The notes under the pieces: model-generated
The model's database searches: none
What the model saw: only the letters and a program-made list of their open reading frames with translations
What the model was told of the DNA's origin: nothing
Origin: Parietichytrium sp. I65-24A
Lineage: Eukaryota > Sar > Bigyra > Thraustochytrida > Thraustochytriidae
Assembly (NCBI GenBank): GCA_012862575.1
Contig: BLSF01000015.1
Location: forward strand, 608,511 to 672,510
DNA length: 64,000 nucleotides
Direction: 5' to 3'
Program-made: the position numbers and the translations under genes
Part shown: in pieces, positions 42,001 to 49,027 of the stretch
Layout: each line of letters starts with the position of its first letter
Position numbering within the stretch: the stretch's first letter is position 1

Positions 42001-44216
42001 TTCTCCTGCTCCTCTTGTCGCTGCGTCTTCTCCGATCGAACCTGCTCGATGTACTTGTCACCAAGCTTGGCCAGCTTTATTTCGAGAATATCTGTCGCTG
42101 TTTTGCCCAGCTTATCCTTGATGAGGACCTCGCAGCCGTGGTCATCCACGATGCACTGAAGGATCTTTTCATGGTTTTCGGACATCCCTCCGGTGGCGTC
42201 GATGGCACACATGAGCGGCGTTCTGCCCATCGAGTTTGCCGAGTCCACCCAGGAGCGCGCAATGCTCCGCTCCAGCATGAGGCAAAACTCGTCAAGATCA
42301 AAGTCGTCCTTGCTGGGGTCCGAATCGAATCTAGTCAGACTGTGCTGTACCAGACTGGCCGTGGGCAAGGGCAACGTGATAGATTGCCGTGGATCCTCCG
42401 TTTGCACAAAGAGCGCAACAGGGTCGTTTTCCCTTTCGCTCATAGTGCGAGAAAAGGGGTACATGCTGTCCATGAGCCCGTCGGTCTCAGGCTTGTCCTC
42501 GGCGCCAGGAATGGTTTGCTCGCCCAGCGTCGACTCTGACTGGCTCTGCACAGTGGATAGTGGCTGCCCGCTGCAACGCTCGTGAAATTCTTTCATGGCC
42601 TGGAGCAACCACGTCTTGCGGAAGACACGTGCTGCAAACTTTGAGAGTCTCGCATCCATTACGCCATTGAAAACCGCAGCGGCAGCCTCGCGAAAGGACT
42701 CGTTGGACGGCGCCAGGCGATCCTTGGCACTTATGAAGCGTCGCAGCCTTTCGTCGTACCAGTTGAGGAAGAACTTTACAAGGTCATAGTGGCCCTGTCC
42801 AGCGGCGATGTGCAGCGGCGAGTCGCCATACTTGTCCACCACGACGGCTTGGGCGCCTTTGGAGATGAGAAAAGACGCGATGTCCACGGACCCGACCTGG
42901 GCGACGTTGTGCATGCTCACTCTCCCGAAGCCGTCAGCGCCGTTGACGTCGGCGCCTGCGTCGACGAGGCTCTTAACGGCGTCGAAGCGGAGGTGCCGAA
43001 TTGCGAGGCTGAGAGCGGTGACATCGCTGCCGGCGACTCTTTTGGGCTCGTCCACGTCTTGCCCCGCTGCATAGTAGCGCTGCAGCTCGTGTATCTCGCC
43101 GGCAGCGGCGGCGGACCAAAAATCGACAGTTTTCCCGTGGATCGGGTCCGTGAAGGCGCCACCCGAGTCCTTTTCGAGCGTGGCGGCGAGCAGCGGGTTC
43201 TTGGCCGGGTTGAAGCCGTTCTCCAGAAGGCACTCGAGCAGGACCTTGCCGTGGATGCCTCGCGCGAGGTGCGCCTGGGTCCAATGCACCCACTCCACTG
43301 GTAGCTCCTGCCCCTGAAGCATGGGCCAAAGGTGCGGGTCGCGCGCCTGTAGCTCGCGCATGGAGACCCTGAGCCCCAGCTTCTGCATGAAGAGCACGTT
43401 TTTGCACGGGAAGAAGCCCTTGACCACGAGCTTCTCCAACAGCTTGCGTTCGTCCACGCCCCGGTCCAGGTTCTCCTGCACCCACCGCGCCCACGACTCC
43501 GGAATCTCCCCGGGTTTGTGCTCGATGCCCGGCAGGAACTCTCTCAGCGCTCCCAGCGCCGCGGTCGCTGCCGCAAACTTCGCCGCGCGCGTGTTGCGGC
43601 CCACGCCCTTGTACGTGCGCTCCTCGCGAGTCACTCGCAGGCGGCCGTCCCTGTCCAGCTCGCGCCACTCGCCCGCCAGCCGCGCCTCCATCGCGCAGTG
43701 CGCCGGCCGCTGCGCCGTGGCCTCCACCACGCCCTTCAGCACGTACGCCACGGCGATCCCGCGCCGCGCGCACTCCTTCTCCAGCACGGCCAGCGGCGTC
43801 GCGTCCAGCCGCCGCAGCAGCGCCATCGCGCCCGCGCCGCCAGTGCCGCCAGTGCCGCCAGCGCCGTTCTTCCACCGCGCCACCAGCGCCACGAACTCGT
43901 CCGCGTCCAGCCCGCCCGACCCGTCCAGGTCCCCTGCGCGGACCATCTCCGCTAGCTGCGTTTCCGAAACGTTCTCGCCCAGCGCGATCAGTGCCGCGTG
44001 CAGCTCGCTCACCTCCAGCTCGCCGGACCCGTCCGTGTCCAGTTCCTCGAACAGCGCGCGCGCCAAGTCCTCATCCCTGTCCTCATCCTTGTCCTTGTCC
44101 TTGTCCTCGTCGGCGACTTCACTGCCGTGCGCGGAGGCTGCCTCATCGCGTACCCCGCGTATGCTGCGTACGCCGCGGACACTGCCGCCGCCGTTCGCGG
44201 AACGGTCCGAGCTCAT
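39012..44216 (-). CDS. Mosaic EF-hand/ankyrin/WW/TRAF-finger/Gly-rich protein, 1,734 aa
   Basis: One intronless frame from an ATG at 44216. Domains in order: two EF hands (DTDGSGELE near residue 59, DLDGSGGLD near 97); a helix-rich segment at 173-219 ending GVGRNTRAAKFAAATAALGA that resembles the C-terminal half of a double-stranded-RNA-binding domain; two related 55-residue repeats each with W-x-x-W and a GF-x-P turn (about 230-330); ankyrin repeats (about 370-475, e.g. YGDSPLHIAAGQGHYDLVKFF); four WW-like repeats (about 776-980); Cys/His TRAF-type fingers (about 1119-1283, CNWGC, CDLGC, CKLGC, CDWPGC); a long glycine-rich domain (about 1290-1526); and a Tudor-like C-terminus (VKCHYRGKEYNP). 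It looks like a calcium-responsive scaffold. No enzyme domain is seen. Confidence 0.85.
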   Translation of the reverse strand: MSSDRSANGGGSVRGVRSIRGVRDEAASAHGSEVADEDKDKDKDEDRDEDLARALFEELDTDGSGELEVSELHAALIALGENVSETQLAEMVRAGDLDGSGGLDADEFVALVARWKNGAGGTGGTGGAGAMALLRRLDATPLAVLEKECARRGIAVAYVLKGVVEATAQRPAHCAMEARLAGEWRELDRDGRLRVTREERTYKGVGRNTRAAKFAAATAALGALREFLPGIEHKPGEIPESWARWVQENLDRGVDERKLLEKLVVKGFFPCKNVLFMQKLGLRVSMRELQARDPHLWPMLQGQELPVEWVHWTQAHLARGIHGKVLLECLLENGFNPAKNPLLAATLEKDSGGAFTDPIHGKTVDFWSAAAAGEIHELQRYYAAGQDVDEPKRVAGSDVTALSLAIRHLRFDAVKSLVDAGADVNGADGFGRVSMHNVAQVGSVDIASFLISKGAQAVVVDKYGDSPLHIAAGQGHYDLVKFFLNWYDERLRRFISAKDRLAPSNESFREAAAAVFNGVMDARLSKFAARVFRKTWLLQAMKEFHERCSGQPLSTVQSQSESTLGEQTIPGAEDKPETDGLMDSMYPFSRTMSERENDPVALFVQTEDPRQSITLPLPTASLVQHSLTRFDSDPSKDDFDLDEFCLMLERSIARSWVDSANSMGRTPLMCAIDATGGMSENHEKILQCIVDDHGCEVLIKDKLGKTATDILEIKLAKLGDKYIEQVRSEKTQRQEEQEKQREMSMEPLCCDSLYQILQRSGDIQAQWKLLLGKSSRLRVIGAVSEMYHENSQTLFYCRDNGECQWTKPTDFVQRDVEQYGWTQLKLHSSRIATAGKWDVYEHKVGKFIFYHNYETLDARFERPDGLKLNLDPPTHNPTINSSLCKVGFWSKWKEQESGRVYFVDEKHSLCQFERPLEWSSYVDNEDITPSNLTVNWDTIMYASTFSRSYGDWEERRENITENFFYWHKPTKSGTWERPRAVMEYDQGHLIYLALVGREGGRARKNRQVLRSSVDFATDVTWREEEDTFVDQAKKSIGSVKVKYFVGEDSNQEWKVAQGACPQVLTQQELVPIQPRMRLSKMLRKSSASRLTQEIVSRDADDKAHFLQRVLHRLEAADERMQQGYVLCNWGCKDWTEPGEVSSHKERQCKKRQVPCDLGCGLVLRAEQWDVILKTHSTMECPRRLVPCEKLCGQLIVFEEMNDHLETECVKRPVPPVACKLGCGWKIYGGIEDQEHMAWEAGQHEEHSCPCRIVRCDWPGCMAEVQAKLRASHRQEHLKKLGISTWTTAGTYTWRVPKKCKSILVHLWGGGGGAGILKGRRGGKGGGGGFVEAELAVYPQEELILVVGGGGEACNEEQPAGFSPDDNFQLVAKGGYPGGGDGTSNNYTFSCGGGGGYSAILRHGPFGDELLILAGGGGGGGCRDGNPGGDTGVHQALDFDGIKRNGSQGTQEGGGEPGECPEGFLGAEAGQAYQGGRGGLFGGGGGGGLFGGGGGGFTPGIVGGGGGGSSYVVSEGASKVHRESGSSNRPGGADKDVPAATNLGDWDLSGKFAAYGGSYTKTFAEPGSAGAVRIKLPRYFETDLPETRISPDEEEVEDDDAKSCSTCGSHGHNHDHDQSGKADGENWAEAGNGDGLMIGAQLLKSASLDEPDSDSDNSDSDTLPEELLQQDKASLLVPGARVKCHYRGKEYNPRYAGVIFDTNSDGTFEIEYDDGDRDSKIPASMIILDTGSDQA

Positions 44217-44582
44217 GGCGCCACCGGTGGGCACCGCCGGACCCGCCGTTTCAGGAACGATCCCCGCGGCTGGGCGCGTGGCAAGGGAAGGACTAGGAGT
44301 GTGTAGTAAACAGTGAGTGGTTGCGCCTGGTAGTGGCGGCGTACGCGGCGCATGTGCGCGCTGTACGTGTGTATTCTGTGTGTATGCGTGTATGTATAGG
44401 TGGATGGATAGATGATATGTATGTGTGCTCTCGATTGTTGTTCATGAATGAAGAACTTGTAATTTACGTCGTGGTAGAAGAAACATTTGTTAATCAAAAT
44501 GGTAGTATTGCATAGTGGAGCCGTTAGAGGCTTATGCGTGCGTAATTGAGTGCTAGCGGGAGAAAATTAGTTCGCTCTGTAA

Positions 44583-44613
<31 letters not shown>

Positions 44614-44641
44614 CACTGTCAATCGATCAAGAGAACATGTC
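44217..44641. other. Intergenic with (AATC)n repeat
   Basis: Upstream region of the mosaic gene. An (AATC)7 microsatellite is at 44583-44611. No gene supported. Confidence 0.5.
44583..44611. repeat. (AATC)n microsatellite
   Basis: Seven tandem AATC units immediately downstream of the transposase-like remnant. Confidence 0.95.
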
Positions 44642-45017
44642 TCACCCTTCCAGCTTCCAGGAGTGCCAAGCCACGGAGCCAGGGCCTCTTGAGCCCCGAC
44701 TGCCAGAGACGAAAAGATTCTCTCTGGTGATGTAACGCATCAAAACATTCACTGCCGCATGTAGGTTCCGATCATCAGTGCGTTCAGTTTTGCTTTCGGG
44801 GTTTTTATGCCACACTCCTCGCACGTCTTTAAAAAGTATATACCTCATCGACTTGAACAAACATGCACCTCGGGAAGAGACCCTTCTTGGCTCTCAGCGC
44901 CTTTTTAAATGCGTAGTGCGACTTGCAACACATTTCACTCACTGGTTTTGAACGGAGCTTCCTTTCTCGACTCTTGACCAGCCGCGAGAACTGGAACTTT
45001 TGGTACGGCGGTTTCAT
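44642..45017 (-). pseudogene. Decayed Fanzor/TnpB-like RNA-guided nuclease, 3' end only
   Basis: Three overlapping minus-strand frames carry successive pieces of the C-terminal end of an OrfB/TnpB-type protein. Frame one ends FPRCMFVQVDEVYT (44852 and below), matching the VDE-x-x-TSK-C segment that precedes the zinc ribbon. Directly after, in a second frame, TGC GAG GAG TGT GGC (44823 downward) encodes CEECG, the first CxxC knuckle. In a third frame TDDRNLHAAVNVLMRYI (around 44776) matches the RD-x-NAA-x-NI motif holding the last RuvC Asp. At least two frameshifts separate these pieces, and the second CxxC pair is missing. The N-terminal RuvC parts were not found upstream. This is a dead copy; the alternative of another zinc-ribbon transposase is possible. 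Confidence 0.5.
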
Positions 45018-45114
45018 CGCATGTAGCCGTCATGCGTCGACCGTCCATTTCCTCATCCCACTGAGAGCCAGCCAAGAGGGCTCTCTTCCCGTGGTGCATG
45101 TTTGTCCAAGCTCG
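44845..45114. repeat. Inverted duplication of part of the Fanzor-like remnant
   Basis: The minus-strand stretch 44897-44845 reappears on the plus strand at 45061-45114 with about 88 percent identity and two small indels (shared word GGTGCATGTTTGT). The plus arm would encode FPWCMFVQ, equal to FPRCMFVQ of the minus arm. The arms face each other across about 160 bp, so the DNA can fold back. Confidence 0.7.
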
Positions 45115-45700
45115 ACATTGTTACCCTGGCTCAAATGCTGACGCACGTAAGACCGAACCCACCTAGCTCGACAGAATTTGTTTCCGGTGTCAATCGCAAC
45201 CTCATTGCGCTGCGCTGCCCTCCATTAGATGTCAGTGAGGACGCATCCATACACTTTCCAACATGGTGACGGATCGCAGGATCGTAGGGTTGAAGGAGCG
45301 GTTCAGTTGAACCTAAGGCTGTGCCTTGAGAATCTTCCTCGAGGAGTGTTATTTCCACGGACTCCCTTCCGCCATGAGCAAAAGTTTTTGAGTCGATGTC
45401 CCACGTCACGTGATCATGCGAGTGGCGAATCTCGTGGAAGACGCTCGATTCCCGTCTCCCTTAAAAGCTTCCTCTTCTCGAGCGAGGACGAGGGAATGAT
45501 TCGTTGATCAAGAACAAGGATGTATACGACGCTCCATTTTCATTTCACTCGTTTTTTCACGTGAGTGTGTGTGACGCAGAAATGATGCGTGTACGTACAC
45601 CGACGGAGTAAAGCAAAGGACTGAAAGGAAAGGAAAGGAGGTGCCCTGATCAACCTGCTGCGCGCGGATGCGGCGAGAGGCAGGGGACTGAAAAGGGACC
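45115..45700. other. Intergenic
   Basis: A minus-strand frame at 45131-45409 is open but does not show a recognised RuvC segment. The last 100 bp are purine-rich and probably the 5' UTR of the next gene. Confidence 0.4.
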
Positions 45701-46362
45701 ATGGCACGAGAAGAGGGTAGGGCTGACGACTGGGTCAAGCTGCACGAATGGTTTGCACGGTATGCAGGTGCGGTGGACGGCAGAGACTGGAGGTATGTTG
45801 GCCATGGCGCTGGTTTCTTCTTCAGCGGACTTGACTGCAAGGAACGTGAGTGTGTGAGTGTGAGTGTGCGTGTGTGCAAGGGAGATGGTTGTTCAACTGA
45901 CCGTGTGTTTGTTTCGCGCTGTCTTCAAGCGCGCTGAGAGAGCTGTTCACGAAAGATGCGCACCTGGACTATAAAACTGGGCAGAGCGTGATGGGCATCA
46001 ACGTCTTCGGAGCTCAGCAGGGCGGGGTGCACGGAGTTACTGCGTGGCTGAAAAGTTCCATGGAAAACTTTTTCTGCTTCTCGCAGCATCTCATTGGGAA
46101 CGTCACTGTAGATTTTGACCGCGCAAATCCATCGGAAGCCCGCATCCGGGCCATGTTCCACAACCCTTTAGGCCTGCGGGGGTTCCCTCTCATGTCCTTC
46201 ATTACCGTCGGAGGCTGGTACAACGCGCACATGGTCAAGGATGAGACCGGCCGCTGGAGATGTAAAACCTTGGTTCAAGAAATAGCGTACAACACCCTCT
46301 TTTCCTTTGTGCTTAAGGTTGTGGTCATGCTCGCTGTATTCCAACTTTACTCCCGTACTTGA
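45701..46362 (+). CDS. NTF2/SnoaL-like fold protein with C-terminal hydrophobic tail, two exons, 174 aa
   Basis: The gene is join(45701..45792, 45930..46362). Exon 1 gives the first helix WVKLHEWFARYAGAVDGRDW, and exon 2 continues ALRELFTKDAHLDY, the usual helix-helix-strand opening of NTF2-like (SnoaL/ketosteroid-isomerase-like) proteins. A long sheet follows (NVTVDFD, ARIRAMFHNP, GGWYNAHMVKDETGRWRCK). The last 20 residues (SFVLKVVVMLAVFQLYSR) are hydrophobic, so the protein may be tail-anchored. The intron (137 bp, GTATGT donor, TCTTCAAG acceptor, CTGAC branch-like site) contains a TG repeat. The family covers isomerases, dehydratases and noncatalytic carriers, so the reaction cannot be assigned. 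Confidence 0.75.
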
Positions 46363-46888
46363 CAAACAACCTTTTCAGTTTACAAACATTTGAACTATCC
46401 AACATCATTTTCGTCTCTTTTTCTTCATCGCTCGCTTACTCACTCCCGCTACTCTCCAGAACGGACTCACTTGTCTCAGCAGGCCGGATGCAGATGGAGC
46501 AAAGGCCATCACAAAGCACCATCTTCGCTTCCTTTTGGTGTCGCAGAGTTAAAGAAGACCCAGCCTCGTCTGGCGGAGAGCGATTGACTCTTCAGAAAAG
46601 AACTTGACGTATTGCAACATATTGCAACCCAGGAAACCTCATCATTCGCAATCACTGATGTCCGTCACCGGCACTGGTGCCAGTACTTAATGAGTGCTAT
46701 AGCACCTCCGAGTTTCGGGTCGAGGTTAGTGGTACAGTTGCTCACTATCCTAGAGTATAGCAGGATGTGTGAAACGATATCTTTCCATTGACCAGTTCCG
46801 AATTCACGCCGAGCGCGAAGGCCTGAAAGAAGACGCGAGCGAATTTAGAGCACGGGCAGAGATCGCGGAGAGCGCAGAGCAGCCCAAA
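46363..46888. other. Intergenic and 5' UTR of the acyl-CoA oxidase
   Basis: The oxidase frame is open upstream to a GTG at 46769 but the first in-frame ATG is at 46889. No other gene supported. Confidence 0.5.
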
Positions 46889-49027
46889 ATGTCCACGTAT
46901 CCGCTGGAGGGGTCCTCCGAAGAGAAATGGGAAAGCGGGGGCACCGCAGAGTTCCTGCCACGAGAAAGGGCGCAGGCCACCTTTGACTCGAATAAGATGG
47001 CGGAAGCGCTGTACGGTGGAGCCGAAGGGGTGAAGAAGCGCAAATTTATTCTCATGCCGGCGGCGCAAATGGTGTACCCTGACATACACGAGTGGTCTCG
47101 CGAGAAGGCAATGGCGACAAGCATCAAGGACTTCATCAACATTCACAAAGACTTCGTGCTGGAGGGCTATCGGCCGAGCGGAGATGAGGTGTCGTGGATG
47201 GGAGAGATGGCCATCAACACAGGCAGCATGATGCCTCACATGGGACTCTTTTTGCCAACCATCCTCGGGCAAGGAAGCCCGGAGCAAGTTGCGGCCTGGC
47301 TTCCGAGAGCGCTTACCTTTGGAATCATCGGGTGCTACGCGCAAACTGAATTGTCTCACGGCTCCAACATCCGTGGCTTGCGGACGACGGCAACCTACGA
47401 CAGTGCAACCCAAGAATTTGTGATGAATACCCCGACTCTGGGCGCCACAAAGTGGTGGAACAGCAATATTGGAAGGGTGGCGACCCATGCCGCAGTGTAC
47501 GCCCAGCTTGTCATCGATGGAAAGGAGTACGGACTCCACGTGTTCCTTGTGCAGGTTCGGGACGAAAATCATGAGTTGCTGCCCGGCGTTGAAGCTGGAG
47601 ATTGCGGCCCGAAGCTCGGCGACAATGCTATCGACACTGGTTATCTTCGTCTTAAAAGCGTACGGATTCCGCGTGAGCACATGTTCGCAAAGCGGCAGCA
47701 TGTGGAGCCAGACGGGACCTATGTGCGGCACGAAAAATCCGTTAATACCCAGGAGGCTGCCCTTGCCAAGCGCACTGCATATTTGACTATGATGCAGGCA
47801 AGGGCTGGCATGTCTTCGCAAGCCGCCGGGCGGCTTTCGATCGCGTGCACGGTTGCCACGCGGTACAGCTGTGTACGCCATCAAGGCTTTGCAGACGCAC
47901 GCGAAGGCCAGTCCTCGTTGAGCGCCGAAAATGCAGTGCTTGATTATCAGGTCCAGCGCTACAGAGTGTTCAAGCAGCTGGCAATCTGCTATTGCATGCG
48001 CGCAAGCGGCTCCTGGATGAACGAGGCTGTTCGGATTCTAGCAAACGCTGCAAACTCTTCGGAGTCCCAGACTTCCTTTCACGATTTGGTGAAAGCTATG
48101 CCAGAAACCCACGCAAGCTCCGCAGGGCTCAAAGCCTTGTGTTGCAAACTTGCTGCAGACGGTATGGAGGATCTGCGCAAGTGCTGTGGCGGGCACGGAT
48201 ATCTGCTGACGTCTGGAATTGGTGGACTTGCCTCCAATTTTGTTTGGCAAGTCAGTGCAGAGGGCGATTTTGTTGTTTTGCTCTTGCAAACTGCGCGGTT
48301 CCTAATGAAAGCGCGCAGGGATGCCATCGGAGGAGCAGAATTGCCCGGTCTTGCATCGTGCCTCGAGCCGCTCAAGCGCCCCGATTTCCAGCTCGAGGAC
48401 GCCATGCCAAAGAAACCAACCACCGTTCGCGAGATATTGTCGCTTGACTTTTTGCTGGCCATGTTCCAATACCGTACACTCACAGCGGTGACGAGGGCGG
48501 GCAACAAGCTGGACAACAAGCTTCAAAAAGGCATGCCGTTCGAGCAGGCTTGGAATGCGTGTGCCGTGACGCTCAAGACTGCTGCAGAAACTCACATTTA
48601 CTACTTTATGTTGAGAAATTTTGTGGAGGTTATACAGCGTCAATCTGATCCTCATGTTACGCAGGTTTTGGAAGATCTTTGTGCTTTGTACGGGGTGCAA
48701 AATCTTTTGGAGCACGCACAATTCGGTATTATCACAGTGCAAATGCACGGCCTTTTGGAGGAGGCTGTTGAACAGCTGCTGGACAGCTTGAGGCCAAACG
48801 CTGTTGCGCTTGTAGACGCATTCCAGATCCCAGATCGCTTGCTTGGAGCCCTGGGAAGGCACGACGGAAACGTCTACGAAGCATTGTTTGATTCCGCGCG
48901 CAAGTCGAGTCTCAACAAGAGCCAGGGCCCATTCGAAGGCTACGAAGAGGTCCTCGCCCCGCATTTGGACAAGGAATTCCTTGCACTACGGAATTCTGCG
49001 TGCGATGAACTCAACTCGAGACTTTGA
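46889..49027 (+). CDS. Peroxisomal acyl-CoA oxidase, 712 aa
   Basis: Catalyses the first step of peroxisomal beta-oxidation, oxidising acyl-CoA to enoyl-CoA and passing electrons to oxygen with release of peroxide. The fold of the family is complete: an alpha domain, the flavin-binding segment GCYAQTELSHGSNIRGLRTT, the TPTLGATKWW strand motif, and the CGGHGYLLTSG turn. The catalytic base is Glu458 in SAEGDFVVLLLQTARFL. The C-terminus ends in SRL, a type 1 peroxisomal targeting signal. Length is normal (about 660-720). It is intronless. Together with the acyl-CoA synthetase and carnitine acyltransferase in this window it covers activation, oxidation and export of acyl groups, though the genes are not adjacent. 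Confidence 0.93.
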   Translation: MSTYPLEGSSEEKWESGGTAEFLPRERAQATFDSNKMAEALYGGAEGVKKRKFILMPAAQMVYPDIHEWSREKAMATSIKDFINIHKDFVLEGYRPSGDEVSWMGEMAINTGSMMPHMGLFLPTILGQGSPEQVAAWLPRALTFGIIGCYAQTELSHGSNIRGLRTTATYDSATQEFVMNTPTLGATKWWNSNIGRVATHAAVYAQLVIDGKEYGLHVFLVQVRDENHELLPGVEAGDCGPKLGDNAIDTGYLRLKSVRIPREHMFAKRQHVEPDGTYVRHEKSVNTQEAALAKRTAYLTMMQARAGMSSQAAGRLSIACTVATRYSCVRHQGFADAREGQSSLSAENAVLDYQVQRYRVFKQLAICYCMRASGSWMNEAVRILANAANSSESQTSFHDLVKAMPETHASSAGLKALCCKLAADGMEDLRKCCGGHGYLLTSGIGGLASNFVWQVSAEGDFVVLLLQTARFLMKARRDAIGGAELPGLASCLEPLKRPDFQLEDAMPKKPTTVREILSLDFLLAMFQYRTLTAVTRAGNKLDNKLQKGMPFEQAWNACAVTLKTAAETHIYYFMLRNFVEVIQRQSDPHVTQVLEDLCALYGVQNLLEHAQFGIITVQMHGLLEEAVEQLLDSLRPNAVALVDAFQIPDRLLGALGRHDGNVYEALFDSARKSSLNKSQGPFEGYEEVLAPHLDKEFLALRNSACDELNSRL

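Noticed and set aside
42973-44316. Several 100-330 codon frames over the N-terminal part of the mosaic gene
   Set aside because: High GC at third positions leaves all frames open; their Arg/Gly/Ala-rich or Ser/Pro-rich content is not protein-like.
45131-45409. Minus-strand frame upstream of the Fanzor-like remnant as its N-terminal part
   Set aside because: It shows no RuvC-I Asp motif or other nuclease signature, so it was not added to the pseudogene.
46745-47884. 379-codon open frame antisense to the acyl-CoA oxidase
   Set aside because: It lies entirely opposite a clear enzyme gene, has a His/Arg/Pro-rich composition typical of antisense reading, and matches no family.
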